DNA from: Chitinophagaceae bacterium
GTDB lineage: Bacteria; Bacteroidota; Bacteroidia; Chitinophagales; Chitinophagaceae
DNA length: 37,072 nucleotides
Assembly: GCA_004173355.1 (NCBI GenBank)
Contig: SEAD01000034.1
Span: 1 to 37,072 of the forward strand
Direction of reading: 5' to 3'
Below, piece by piece: positions 7,491 through 16,366 of the stretch (its first letter is position 1; each line of letters starts with the position of its first letter). The translations under genes and the position numbers were made by a program. The notes under the pieces were generated by a model, which was not told where the DNA came from, made no database searches, and saw only the letters and a program-made list of their open reading frames with translations.

Positions 7491-7982
7491 CTAAGGGTGC
7501 AGCTCTTCAAACACCCCGGTCTGTTTATTCTTACGGACATTGTCGCCATTGAAGTAGCGGCCGTTCATTGCCACATAAGTTCCGGGAGGCAGGGCCTGCA
7601 CAAATGCAAGCGCGCCACCGAGGTTAAAGAGTCCATCGGAGCTACCGAATTTGATGGGGATCATGGCGCCGGTAATGACAATGGTTTTGCCGGTTATTTT
7701 TTCAGAAAGCAGGCGGGCTGTTTCAGCCATGGTATCGGTGCCGTGGGTCAGCACGATCTGGTCTTCCTCGCATTGCTGGCACTGGTGCACAATGAGTTCA
7801 CGGTCTTCATCTGTCATTTCCAGACTGTCGATCATCATCAGCGTACGGATTTCCACATCCACCCGGCACCGGCCTTTATCCAGGAGCTCAGGCATATGTG
7901 TGTCCTTGAAAAACAGCTGACCGTTCAGTTCATTATATTCCTTGTCGAATGTGCCGCCCGTGATGAAGATCCTGATTGCCAT
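7491..7982 (-). CDS. single-domain asparaginase-like protein
   Basis: 163 residues, about half the length of ordinary L-asparaginases. It equals the N-terminal catalytic domain alone. Catalytic motifs are intact: GGTFD with Thr11, THGTDTM with Thr82 and Asp83, TGAMIPIKF, and a Lys (about 151) in the position of the catalytic Lys of type II enzymes. The C-terminal domain, which in classic enzymes completes the neighbouring subunit's active site, is absent. Standalone domains of this size are a recognised family and are not a truncation artefact here: the ORF ends cleanly and no remnant follows. Asparagine hydrolysis is plausible but not certain. The antiporter gene lies 39 bp upstream, and a TATCTTGC sequence just before the start may be its own -7 element. 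Confidence 0.85.
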   Translation of the reverse strand: MAIRIFITGGTFDKEYNELNGQLFFKDTHMPELLDKGRCRVDVEIRTLMMIDSLEMTDEDRELIVHQCQQCEEDQIVLTHGTDTMAETARLLSEKITGKTIVITGAMIPIKFGSSDGLFNLGGALAFVQALPPGTYVAMNGRYFNGDNVRKNKQTGVFEELHP

Positions 7983-8021
7983 AAAAAACAGTTTGGCAAT
8001 GCAAGATAACTAATCCTGATT

Positions 8022-9644
8022 TCAGCCGCTGGTTTTCATTGTTTTCAGGCGTGCCTCCTCCAGGTCAAGTTCGCGTTCCCGTTCGCGGATCAATTCTTCC
8101 GAATATTCCCCTGAAACCCGCGCCCGGTTCAGCTCCTGGCGGCGTACATCCACTACTTCCACCAGCATCCTGCGGTACATCGGCAGGTAAAACCTGACAG
8201 GATCATCGTCGCTGGTGCCCGCTTCATTTTCAAGACGTTTTTTGGTGACCTCGATCATCCGCTCGTAGCGGTCGCGGACGCGTTTGTATGTTTCGATATT
8301 GGTCACCTGTTCGCTGTAGTTGGTGTCAATAAACGATAACACAGTTTCCGCCAGCTGGATCCTCAGCAGCATCGATTGTGTTTCCAGGCCATCCTTTTCG
8401 TTTTCCTGGATATCAAGCACGCGGATCAGCGGGCGCAGGCTCAGGCCCTGCAGCACCAGTGTGATGATGATGACCACGAAGGTGATAAACAGGATCAGGT
8501 TACGGTGCGGGAATGCCTCGCCATTGGTGAGGAACAACGGTACTGCCAGTGCAGAAGCGAGTGAAACGACCCCGCGCATGCCGCTCCAGGCCACGAGGAA
8601 CGTGGCTTTCCAACCAGGGTTATTTTCTTTTTCCCGGATTTTCCTTGACAGCATCCGCGGCAGGTAAGCACCGGGGAAGACCCAGACGATCCGGATCACG
8701 ATCGTCACGAGGCTGATGATAAGCGCATAGATAATGGCTTCAGACACGGAGTAATCGCCGAGACCATCGATGATCACGGGCAGCTCCAGCCCGATGAGTA
8801 TAAATACAAAGCCATTAAGCAGGAAGATCAGTGTGTCCCAGAGACTCAGCAGGTTCAGCCTCGATTCATAACTGAACAATTTGTGTGAATGATAAGTCAG
8901 GAAAAGCCCGCCCGTAACCACCGACAGCACACCTGAAAAATGGAAGTGCTCCGCCGCCACATACATGATGTATGGCGAAATCAGGGATATGCCTGCATCA
9001 ATCGCCGGTGTGGTGGGCAGGAAGCGGTGGATAGCGAATATTACAAAAGCAATGGCGAGTCCGATGGCGATACCCATGCCTGCCACCAGGAAAAATGTGC
9101 GGGAAGCATCAAGCACGGCGAACTGACCGGTGAGGATCGCCGCCACGGCGAAACGGAATACGATAAGGCTGGCTGCATCATTGACGAGGCTTTCCCCTTC
9201 GAGGATGGTGACCACCCGCTTTGGCGCTTTCAGCCCCTGTAGTACCGATGTGGCGGCTACCGCATCGGGTGGCGATATGATCCCTCCCAGCAGGAAACCA
9301 AATGCCAGCGGGAAATCAGGGATAATTGCATGGGAGACCAGGGCCACTGCCGCAGACGTAAAAATAACCAGCCCGAAACCCAGCATGCTGATAGCACGCC
9401 GGAGCCGCCAGAATTCTTTCCAGGAGGTATTCCAGGCAGCTGCATAGAGCAGGGGTGGCAGGAAAATAAGGAAAACCAGTTCGGGGTCAAGGGCAATATT
9501 TGGTATACCAGGGATCAGGCTGATCAGGATGCCTCCGATCACAAGGAAGATCGGGTAAGGGATTTTTACTCGGCTGCTGATCATAGTCAGCATCGAGATC
9601 GTAAACAGCAGCGAAAGAATCAGTAAAAGGTTATCCTGGATCAT
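8022..9644 (-). CDS. CPA1-family Na+/H+ antiporter
   Basis: 540 residues. About 12 membrane helices in the first 400 residues carry CPA1 signatures: IFLPPLLYAAAWNTSW, GGIISPPDAVAATSVL with its Asp, and LEGESLVNDAASLIVF, whose NDA motif holds the ion-binding Asn-Asp pair. SGMRGVVSLASALAVPL lies in a late helix. A cytoplasmic tail of about 120 residues rich in Arg/Glu is predicted to be helical. The protein exchanges Na+ or K+ for protons across the inner membrane, for pH and sodium homeostasis. A possible -7 element (TATCTTGA) lies only about 6 bp before the ATG. The gene is divergent from the Fer4_19-CDGSH gene. Confidence 0.9.
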   Translation of the reverse strand: MIQDNLLLILSLLFTISMLTMISSRVKIPYPIFLVIGGILISLIPGIPNIALDPELVFLIFLPPLLYAAAWNTSWKEFWRLRRAISMLGFGLVIFTSAAVALVSHAIIPDFPLAFGFLLGGIISPPDAVAATSVLQGLKAPKRVVTILEGESLVNDAASLIVFRFAVAAILTGQFAVLDASRTFFLVAGMGIAIGLAIAFVIFAIHRFLPTTPAIDAGISLISPYIMYVAAEHFHFSGVLSVVTGGLFLTYHSHKLFSYESRLNLLSLWDTLIFLLNGFVFILIGLELPVIIDGLGDYSVSEAIIYALIISLVTIVIRIVWVFPGAYLPRMLSRKIREKENNPGWKATFLVAWSGMRGVVSLASALAVPLFLTNGEAFPHRNLILFITFVVIIITLVLQGLSLRPLIRVLDIQENEKDGLETQSMLLRIQLAETVLSFIDTNYSEQVTNIETYKRVRDRYERMIEVTKKRLENEAGTSDDDPVRFYLPMYRRMLVEVVDVRRQELNRARVSGEYSEELIRERERELDLEEARLKTMKTSG

Positions 9645-9691
9645 AGAAATTCAAGATAAGGAAATCCGGAAAAGGATCGGAAATTTGGGTC

Positions 9692-10165
9692 ATGGATAAC
9701 GAGATCATCAAACAATACACAAACGGGGAGCTGACAATTGTATGGAAGCCCGCGGCCTGTATCCATTCAAAAAACTGCTGGAATGCCATCACCGGGATGC
9801 CACAGGTCTTCGATCCCCGCAAACGCCCCTGGATCGATATGTCCGGCGGTCCTTCCTCCGCCGAAATGGCGCAACAGGTGCGCAGCTGTCCAAGCGGTGC
9901 CCTGTCCTCGTTTTACAACCACCCAGTAATGCAGGACCAGGGTAAAGGCGCCCCGGAGACTCCCGCAAAAAACAGTGGTGAAGCGGCCATCCGTATCAAA
10001 GTCCTGCCCAACGGTCCCCTGATAGTGGATGGTCATTGTGCAGTGGAAGATGCAGCCGGGAATTCCGTGGTGAAGACAGAAAGCACTGCGTTCTGCCGCT
10101 GTGGTTTTTCGACCAACAAACCTTACTGTGATGGAAGCCACAGCGTAAAGGGGTTTATAGGTTAG
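9692..10165 (+). CDS. Fer4_19-CDGSH iron-sulfur fusion protein
   Basis: 157 residues with two Fe-S modules. The N-terminal divergent 4Fe-4S domain (Fer4_19, about 8-75) shows CIHSKNC and the RSCPSGAL motif. The C-terminal half is a CDGSH domain (about 100-157) with ligands Cys135, Cys137, Cys146 and His150 in FCRCGFSTNKPYCDGSH. CDGSH domains, as in mitoNEET, bind a redox-active [2Fe-2S] cluster. The protein is predicted cytoplasmic and its partner is unknown. Its stop is only 5 bp from the convergent stop of the FUSC gene. Confidence 0.88.
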   Translation: MDNEIIKQYTNGELTIVWKPAACIHSKNCWNAITGMPQVFDPRKRPWIDMSGGPSSAEMAQQVRSCPSGALSSFYNHPVMQDQGKGAPETPAKNSGEAAIRIKVLPNGPLIVDGHCAVEDAAGNSVVKTESTAFCRCGFSTNKPYCDGSHSVKGFIG

Positions 10166-10170
10166 CCCCT

Positions 10171-12411
10171 TCAGATCACCGGCACAACATTTTCCCTCCG
10201 GGAAAATTCCAGCGAAATTTTTTCAAGGTCGGCTGTGATCCCGGAGATAAAGAGGAACTGGTCAACGATGGGTTTGAATTCAGACAGGCTGATCCGAGTC
10301 TCGGTATCCACCAGGCCCTGCTGCAACTCAAGCTTGCGTTTGTTTACCAGTTCATTTACCCGCACATTCAGCAGCAGGGGCGTGCTGGTCTCCGGGTCAT
10401 CATCCGCAGGCAGGCGGTTGATCAGTGCGATCGCATTTTCCAGGTCATCGATAACTGCTTCCGTTACCTGGTTGAATTCATCCGAGTGGTATTTGGCTGC
10501 AAGGGATGTGGAATAATGCGAGAGCGTGGCGATATGTGAGTTGAGCATATGGACCATCACCACAAACTGGTGCATGGGCCTGGCGTTCTTCTGCTGGCTG
10601 CGTGGTTCGGACAACATCCGGGAGAAGGCTTCCGAAAGGTTGCCCAGCGCAACAAATGCATTCTTGCGGCTGAGTTTATAATCCAGCTGGGAGACGGTCT
10701 GGCCCGCAAACTGGGCCGCTACATTGCGGAAATAGCCAAGACTGGAGTTCAGCGATTCCGACATAAAGGCCGGGATGTTTTTATGTTCCCATGCCGGAAG
10801 CAGCAGGAAGCTTGCAGCAAATGCGATCACCGATCCGATGGTGGTATCCACCAGCCGGTCGATGATCACCTTATCGTAATCCTGGCTGCCCAGCAGGTAA
10901 AACATAATAAACACATAGGGCGTCATGAGCACCACCGCGATGAGATAGCGGGTGCGCAGGAAACTGTATGCGCCGGTCATCATAAACAACATGATGACAA
11001 AGAGTGCGGTGCGGTCGCGGATAAAGTACAGGATCCCGAATCCCAGTAAGGCGCCCGCAATGGTGCCGATAGTGCGCTGGTAATTCCGCGCGCGGCTCAC
11101 GCTGTATGCGGGTTTCAGGATCACGAGGATTGTCAGCAGGATCCAGTAGCTGTGTCCGAGTACAAAAATATGCGAGAGCACATAACCTGTTATCATGGCG
11201 ATGCTCAGGCGGAGTGCGTGCCTGAATGTACCCGAGCTGCCCGTGAGGTTATCAAAAAAATGTTTAGGGTCAAGATCGGTCCTTGATACAAACTGGTCAT
11301 AGTCCAGCTTTGGCGCATCCGGCCGGACCTGTACATCACGGTTGCGTGTATAGTTGTGCAGGGTGTAAAGGCGCCTTGTGATGTCTTCCAGCGACTGTTC
11401 AATTTTTTTAAGCGTGATCAGTGATTCAAATGTGATCTCCGAACGTTGTGCATCATTAAATTCCCTGACATCCTTCTGCAGTTGTTTGAGTGAAAGCTGC
11501 AGTTGTTCGGGTGCACGTGAGCCTTCGCCGGCCTGGACAGCAAGGGCATTGATTTCCAGTTCGGCAGCAAGCTGCTCAATATAGATGCGGAATTTTTCGA
11601 GAATCCCGGAATCATCAAAGTTTTTGTGCAGCACGGTGTAGGAATGAAACGAAGTCGTGGTCCTTTCGAAGAGATCGATGCTTTCGGTAAAAATCATCAG
11701 CAGGGTACGGCCCGTCTGTTGTGATTCCTTTACGATGTTGCGGCTTTTGAAAAGCAGTTCACGTACGAGCAGTTGTTTCTGCTGTACCTGTGACTGCTGT
11801 TCCATCATCTGCAGGTATACTGCATCGAAGTCCGCTGATTTTTCATAGAATCGCGCGCGGGTACGGAGGTAATCAGCAATCGAAAACATGCTGTCGCCCA
11901 GTGCCTGCTGGATCAGCCGGTAAGGACGGAATTTATAGAGCGCAAGCGAAAAAAGCATATACCACAGTCCACCGGCTGCCACGTATGCCGCGCTGTACAG
12001 GATCTCCCAACCTTCGTGGATCCGGTAGAGTGAAAGGACCATGATCAGCAGTCCGGCCACCCCGATGCTGTTCATCCTCGGACCATATACCCCGATCATG
12101 CTGAACAGGAAACACAGACCGGCCACCAGTAACCCCAGCGCAATTGGATAGGGAACGAGCAATGCGGTGACCAACGCCACAAAAAAGTTGATGATAATGG
12201 TGGCGTTCATCCCGTTACGTCTTGCCAGCGCGGGTCCGGGGATATCCGACACACTGGTACACATCGCACCCAGTGCAACCACCAGCCCGATATCGAGATG
12301 ACCGAAATAGTTCAGTACCACCGCCGGCAACGTCACACCAATGGTAATGCGGAGCCCTTCGGAAAAGTAGTAACTGTTGAGAAAGCTTTTGTATTCCCTG
12401 ATATAATCCAT
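10171..12411 (-). CDS. FUSC/YccS-family inner membrane protein
   Basis: 746 residues. An N-terminal bundle of about six helices (residues 15-160) starts with SEGLRITIGVTLPAVVLNYFG and includes VALGAMCTSVSD. A long cytoplasmic helical region (about 170-380) follows, then a second membrane bundle (about 395-525) with HALRLSIAMITGYVL and VILKPAYSVSRARNYQRTIGT, the FUSC signature. A C-terminal cytoplasmic domain ends the protein. The family includes the aromatic-acid efflux protein AaeB and the uncharacterised YccS. The substrate is unknown. The -7 element TAACTTTG ends only 7 bp before the ATG, so the mRNA is likely leaderless or nearly so. Confidence 0.87.
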   Translation of the reverse strand: MDYIREYKSFLNSYYFSEGLRITIGVTLPAVVLNYFGHLDIGLVVALGAMCTSVSDIPGPALARRNGMNATIIINFFVALVTALLVPYPIALGLLVAGLCFLFSMIGVYGPRMNSIGVAGLLIMVLSLYRIHEGWEILYSAAYVAAGGLWYMLFSLALYKFRPYRLIQQALGDSMFSIADYLRTRARFYEKSADFDAVYLQMMEQQSQVQQKQLLVRELLFKSRNIVKESQQTGRTLLMIFTESIDLFERTTTSFHSYTVLHKNFDDSGILEKFRIYIEQLAAELEINALAVQAGEGSRAPEQLQLSLKQLQKDVREFNDAQRSEITFESLITLKKIEQSLEDITRRLYTLHNYTRNRDVQVRPDAPKLDYDQFVSRTDLDPKHFFDNLTGSSGTFRHALRLSIAMITGYVLSHIFVLGHSYWILLTILVILKPAYSVSRARNYQRTIGTIAGALLGFGILYFIRDRTALFVIMLFMMTGAYSFLRTRYLIAVVLMTPYVFIMFYLLGSQDYDKVIIDRLVDTTIGSVIAFAASFLLLPAWEHKNIPAFMSESLNSSLGYFRNVAAQFAGQTVSQLDYKLSRKNAFVALGNLSEAFSRMLSEPRSQQKNARPMHQFVVMVHMLNSHIATLSHYSTSLAAKYHSDEFNQVTEAVIDDLENAIALINRLPADDDPETSTPLLLNVRVNELVNKRKLELQQGLVDTETRISLSEFKPIVDQFLFISGITADLEKISLEFSRRENVVPVI

Positions 12412-12418
12412 CCTTGTG

Positions 12419-12426
12419 CAAAGTTA
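12419..12426 (-). promoter_or_regulatory. -7 promoter element (TAACTTTG) for the FUSC gene
   Basis: Perfect TAnnTTTG on the minus strand, 7 bp from the ATG. If functional, transcription would start within a few bases of the start codon. Confidence 0.45.
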
Positions 12427-12490
12427 GCGGGCAGGATTGATCAAACGGGATGCCGTTCATGCCGGAAGGCGGTTTTTGCCACTGACTTGT

Positions 12491-12498
12491 TAACTTTA
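12491..12498 (+). promoter_or_regulatory. possible -7 element (TAACTTTA) for the M28 peptidase gene
   Basis: Seven of eight matches to TAnnTTTG, 18 bp before the ATG at 12517. Supports this start rather than the longer in-frame reading that would overlap the divergent FUSC gene. Confidence 0.35.
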
Positions 12499-12516
12499 AA
12501 GCCATATCTAATTATT

Positions 12517-14166
12517 ATGGTCAGATTCCTTTTTTCCGCCGGGGCTATCGCATTGCTGGTAGTAGCCTGCAACAGTAATGAAAAACCGACGGCGACGGGG
12601 GGTGGCGCACAGGCATTGAATGCTGATTCACTGGCCCGGAATATTGAAGTGCTGGCTTCCGACTCCTTCCTGGGTCGTAAGCCATTTACCGAAGGGGAAA
12701 CAAAAACCGTGGCCTTCCTCACGGCGAAATATGCAGCTGCCGGTCTGGAACCCGGGAATAACGGCAGCTATATCCAGGAAGTGCCGATGGTCAGCATTAC
12801 TACCATGGCCGGTCCGGAAATGAAGGTCAGCTCCCCCAACGGTGATTTTAGCCTGAAAGGACTGGAGGATTATGTGATATGGACCGACCGTACAGAGGCA
12901 CGCCAGACCCTGGAAGCCAGTGACCTTGTGTTTGCCGGCTATGGTGTGGTGGCTCCCGAATACAACTGGAACGATTATGCCGGTCTGGATGTAAAGGGCA
13001 AAGTGGTACTCGTTCGCGTGAATGATCCCGGTTTCCATAGCCGGGACGCGTCCCTGTTCAAGGGCGATACCATGACCTACTATGGTCGCTGGACTTACAA
13101 GTTTGAGGAAGCCGGACGCCAGGGAGCGCGTGGATGCCTGATCATCCATGATGTGGCCGGCGCCAGTTACCCTTTTACCGTGGTGCAGAACAACTGGAAT
13201 GGCACCAGGCTGCGGCTTGATAACCGGGGCAAACAGGAAGCCCTTTGTGAGGTGATTGGCTGGGTCAGTACGCCTGCGGCGAAACGACTGCTCGAAGCGG
13301 CGGGTAAGGACACCAGCCTGCTTGCAACGTCGGACAAAAAAGGATTCAGGGGGGAGTCGCTGGGATTGAAGCTTAGCGCCGGTATCGATGTGAGTACGGA
13401 GTACCGCAAGTCGACGAATGTGATTGGAAAAATCACCGGCAGCAAAAAACCCGATGAGGTGATAATCTATACCGCACACTGGGATCATCTCGGGGTCGGC
13501 AAACCCGACGAAACCGGGGATTCAATTTATAACGGGGCACTCGACAATGCCAGCGGAACGGCTGGCCTGCTTGAGATCGCACGGGCATTCAAATCGGCAG
13601 ACACCCCACCGGAGCGCACCATTGTGTTCCTCGCTGTAACCGCCGAGGAGCAAGGACTCTGGGGGTCGGCCTACTACGCGCAGAACCCGGTCTTTCCGGT
13701 CAGCAGGACACTCGCCGATATCAATATGGATGGGCTGACCTGGTTTGGAAAAACAAAGGATATTATCGTGATAGGCCGTGGTCAGAACGAGCTGGAAGAT
13801 TACCTCAGGCAAGCTGCTGAAAAGGCCGGCCGGACGATTGCGTTTGAAGCTAAACCACAGGCAGGCTTCTATTACCGGTCCGACCATTTCAATTTTGCGA
13901 AAGTGGGAGTACCCGCAATTTTTACTGCTTCCGGCAAGGATGTCATCGGAGGCAAACCCGGGGAGGGCCTCGCTGCAGAAGAAACCTACAACGAAAAACA
14001 TTACCACCGGCCATCCGACGAATACAGTCCGGCGAGCTGGAAACTGGACGGGGCCATCGCCGATCTTGCCTTGTTCTACGAGATGGGAAAGATGCTCGAC
14101 AGCGCTGCGAAATTCCCGGCCTGGAAAACAGGATCCGAATTCAAAGCGATCCGCGACAAACAATAA
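12517..14166 (+). CDS. M28-family zinc aminopeptidase lipoprotein
   Basis: 549 residues from the ATG at 12517. A longer in-frame reading runs back into the FUSC gene and lacks the signal peptide, so it is rejected. The signal peptide ends in the lipobox VVAC. A PA-type insert (about 130-260) contains DLVFAGYGVVAPEYNWNDY and VKGKVVLVRV. The M28 domain holds the co-catalytic zinc residues: His321 and Asp323 in HWDHLG, Asp343 in ALDNASG, Glu377-Glu378 in TAEEQG, Asp405 in NMDG and His457 in SDHFNF. It should release N-terminal amino acids from peptides in the periplasm or at the cell surface. It is a single-gene unit with a strong terminator. Confidence 0.92.
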   Translation: MVRFLFSAGAIALLVVACNSNEKPTATGGGAQALNADSLARNIEVLASDSFLGRKPFTEGETKTVAFLTAKYAAAGLEPGNNGSYIQEVPMVSITTMAGPEMKVSSPNGDFSLKGLEDYVIWTDRTEARQTLEASDLVFAGYGVVAPEYNWNDYAGLDVKGKVVLVRVNDPGFHSRDASLFKGDTMTYYGRWTYKFEEAGRQGARGCLIIHDVAGASYPFTVVQNNWNGTRLRLDNRGKQEALCEVIGWVSTPAAKRLLEAAGKDTSLLATSDKKGFRGESLGLKLSAGIDVSTEYRKSTNVIGKITGSKKPDEVIIYTAHWDHLGVGKPDETGDSIYNGALDNASGTAGLLEIARAFKSADTPPERTIVFLAVTAEEQGLWGSAYYAQNPVFPVSRTLADINMDGLTWFGKTKDIIVIGRGQNELEDYLRQAAEKAGRTIAFEAKPQAGFYYRSDHFNFAKVGVPAIFTASGKDVIGGKPGEGLAAEETYNEKHYHRPSDEYSPASWKLDGAIADLALFYEMGKMLDSAAKFPAWKTGSEFKAIRDKQ

Positions 14167-14246
14167 CGGAATGTAATCCCGGGCAAAGGGAGATCGTGGA
14201 CGCGTATCGGAGCCGCAGCAACCAAAATGGATCGGAACACTAAGCC

Positions 14247-14290
14247 AAAAGGCCGCCTTACTGGTTGAAAACCAGTAGGCGGCCTTTTTT
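14247..14290 (+). terminator. intrinsic terminator of the M28 peptidase gene
   Basis: A long stem of about 18 bp with one bulged T (14247-14266 against 14271-14288) is capped by GAAA and ends in a run of six T. It lies 80 bp after the stop codon. Confidence 0.9.
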
Positions 14291-14439
14291 GATAAAAAAT
14301 TTTTCAAACGTTTGCAGACGAGCTAGGGAATTGAGTGCTAATTTTTTATAATAAGACGAAGTTGCACCACTGTTTTTTTTAGTGCCTGGTAAGGGCATCT
14401 TCCTAAAAAAACCTAACAAAAAGTTAACGGGGTATATTG

Positions 14440-14690
14440 AAAAGGAGTAGCTTAGCAAACCCTACGGGACAAAAAAAAGGTCCTTCCGTAGAAACGGACT
14501 GACCTCTAACGATTGCTTGCCATATGAAAATTCTTCGAAGTAGTAGTAAGGTCCCTTTTGAGGGGGATTTTTGCAGGACTCACTTCATCTCTTTTGACCT
14601 CTGACGACTTGCCTTCACGATTGCTTGCCTATCTTTTTCTTGCCTGCTGCGCTAACACATCACAAATGTAGCGCAGCCTTTTTCTTTCCG
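14440..14690 (+). ncRNA. candidate structured RNA or long leader in a gene-free stretch
   Basis: No convincing gene is seen between 14167 and 14780. Within it, 14478-14505 forms a two-step hairpin: stems AGGTC/GACCT and TCCGT/ACGGA with loop AGAA. The motif ACGATTGCTTGCC occurs at 14509-14521 and 14617-14629, and TGACCTCT(A/G)ACGA at 14500 and 14595. The stretch ends in a terminator hairpin at 14646-14683. This could be a free small RNA (for example a 6S-type RNA) or an attenuated leader of the downstream gene. I could not match it to tmRNA, RNase P or SRP RNA consensus. No perfect -7 element was found upstream. Confidence 0.3.
14646..14683 (+). terminator. intrinsic terminator in the 14.2-14.8 kb gap
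   Basis: Stem GCTGCGCT(A)ACA/TGTAGCGCAGC with a 9-nt loop, followed by C and five T. It precedes the next gene by about 100 bp and ends no visible CDS, which implies a noncoding transcript or a leader. Confidence 0.65.
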
Positions 14691-14780
14691 CAAAACAACT
14701 TATTCGTACTTTCGGGACGCCAAACCGGCTCCAAAATGGGTCAAAGCCTTACTGGTGGCTGATTCCATGAAAATTTTTGC

Positions 14781-16343
14781 ATGATGTCCAACCGTTCCCA
14801 AGACATATTATTTCAATTAATAAAGTCACTCGAAAAGGCAGAAAAGAGGCATTTCAAGCTGTACATCAAGCGAAGCAGTGCTAAGGAAGACCTCAAAATC
14901 GTCCGGCTTTTTGATGTTTTGGACCACCAGGACATATATGATGAAAAAACCTTATTAAAAAGACTGGCTGGTACTGAAAAGCGCCAGCTCTATAACCTGA
15001 AGACGCATTTGTATGGTGAGATCCTCGCCAGCCTGCGCTTATTGAAGAGTGCGGACAGCATCGATCTCCAGTTGAACGAACAGTTTGACTATGCGCATAT
15101 CCTGTACAAAAAGGGTCTTTTCCTCCAGAGCGTCAAGCTACTGGAGAAAGCCAAGGAGATTGCAAAATCGCACCAGAAACTGTACTTCCTCGCCCAGGTA
15201 ATCGCCCTTGAAAAAAGAATTGAAAACCTGCACATCACCCGGAGCCTGCAGAGCCGTGCGGACAGCCTGGCCATTGAGGCCAATGACGTGACACGCCATA
15301 TCGATATGGTATCGCGGCTAAGCAGTCTCTCCCTCCAGATCTTCAGCTGGTATACCCGTCACGGCCATGCGCGTAATGAAAAAGACGAAGAGGGCATCAA
15401 GACATTTTTTGCTTCCAACCTTCCCGCAAATGCGCACCAGCTGAAAGGCTTTTACGAGCGGCTGTACCTTTACCAGAGTTATTGCTGGTATGCGTTTATC
15501 CGGCAGGACTTTCTCCAGTATTACCGTTATGCGCAGAAGTGGGTGGACCTGTTCCAGGCCGAGCCGCTGATGATACGGGTGGAGACCAGTCATTATATCA
15601 AAGGCCTGCATTACCTCCTGAATGCCCATTTCGACCTGCGTAACCATACGCAGTTTGCCAAGGTGCTGGGCGATTTTGAACGGTTCGCCGAGACGGCCCG
15701 AGTGAAAGAACACGATAACTTCCGGATCCAGGCATTTGTGTACCTGAGTACTGCGCGGATCAACCAGCACTTTATGCTGGGTACATTCAAGGAGGGTCTT
15801 GAAATGGTGCCAGGTATCGAAGAGAGCCTCCAGGAAAATGAGATCTTCCTCGATCCTCACCGGATCATGGTCCTGAATTACAAAATTGCCACCCTGTATT
15901 TCGGCAGCGGTGATTTCAGCACAAGTATTGACTACCTGCAGAAGATCATCAACGAGACCGGGGAGCTCCGCACCGACCTGCAATGTTATGCCCGTCTCCA
16001 GCACCTGCTCGCCCACTATGAGCTGGGCAATTTTGATATCATGGAATCACTGACCAAATCAGTCTACCGGTTTATGGCCAAGATGGAAAACCTCACCGTG
16101 ATAGAAGAGGAAATGTTCAAATTCCTCCGGCATTCCTTCCATAATATTGCCCCGAGAAAACTCAAACCGGAGCTGGAAAATTTCCTTCAAAAAATCAAAC
16201 ACCTGGAAAAGAACCGGTTCGAGACCCGGTCCTTTGCCTACCTCGATATTATCTCCTGGGTAGAGAGTAAAGTTTACCAGACATCCATGGGAAAAATTAT
16301 TCACGAAAAGTATCTCGACAGCAAACGGAAGGTCAAAAAATAG
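14781..16343 (+). CDS. TPR-like helical repeat protein, unknown function
   Basis: 520 residues, almost entirely predicted alpha-helical, with no signal peptide or membrane segment, so cytoplasmic. The N-terminal block LIKSLEKAEKRHFKLYIKR and NLKTHLYGEILASLRLLKS are the most distinctive parts. The middle shows loose TPR-like helix pairs, for example AHILYKKGLFLQSVKLLEKAKEIAK and ATLYFGSGDFSTSIDYLQKII. The C-terminus is very basic (DSKRKVKK). No enzymatic motif is visible. I do not assign a function. The start is a tandem ATGATG. The UvrD/PcrA gene follows after 23 bp with no terminator, so the two are probably cotranscribed. A weak -7-like TACTTTCG lies at 14707-14714. Confidence 0.8.
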   Translation: MMSNRSQDILFQLIKSLEKAEKRHFKLYIKRSSAKEDLKIVRLFDVLDHQDIYDEKTLLKRLAGTEKRQLYNLKTHLYGEILASLRLLKSADSIDLQLNEQFDYAHILYKKGLFLQSVKLLEKAKEIAKSHQKLYFLAQVIALEKRIENLHITRSLQSRADSLAIEANDVTRHIDMVSRLSSLSLQIFSWYTRHGHARNEKDEEGIKTFFASNLPANAHQLKGFYERLYLYQSYCWYAFIRQDFLQYYRYAQKWVDLFQAEPLMIRVETSHYIKGLHYLLNAHFDLRNHTQFAKVLGDFERFAETARVKEHDNFRIQAFVYLSTARINQHFMLGTFKEGLEMVPGIEESLQENEIFLDPHRIMVLNYKIATLYFGSGDFSTSIDYLQKIINETGELRTDLQCYARLQHLLAHYELGNFDIMESLTKSVYRFMAKMENLTVIEEEMFKFLRHSFHNIAPRKLKPELENFLQKIKHLEKNRFETRSFAYLDIISWVESKVYQTSMGKIIHEKYLDSKRKVKK

Positions 16344-16366
16344 GCGCACCGGCGTAACTTGCACCC

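Noticed and set aside
7338-8009. 223-residue ORF on the plus strand across the inverted repeat
   Set aside because: It overlaps the repeat and runs antisense to the asparaginase domain with intact catalytic residues; no domain seen.
13522-14307. 261-residue ORF on the minus strand
   Set aside because: Antisense to the M28 catalytic domain and running through the terminator hairpin.
14258-14458. 66-residue minus-strand ORF in the gene-free stretch
   Set aside because: It starts at TTG, begins in A/T-rich DNA and reads through the M28 terminator hairpin; no recognisable family.
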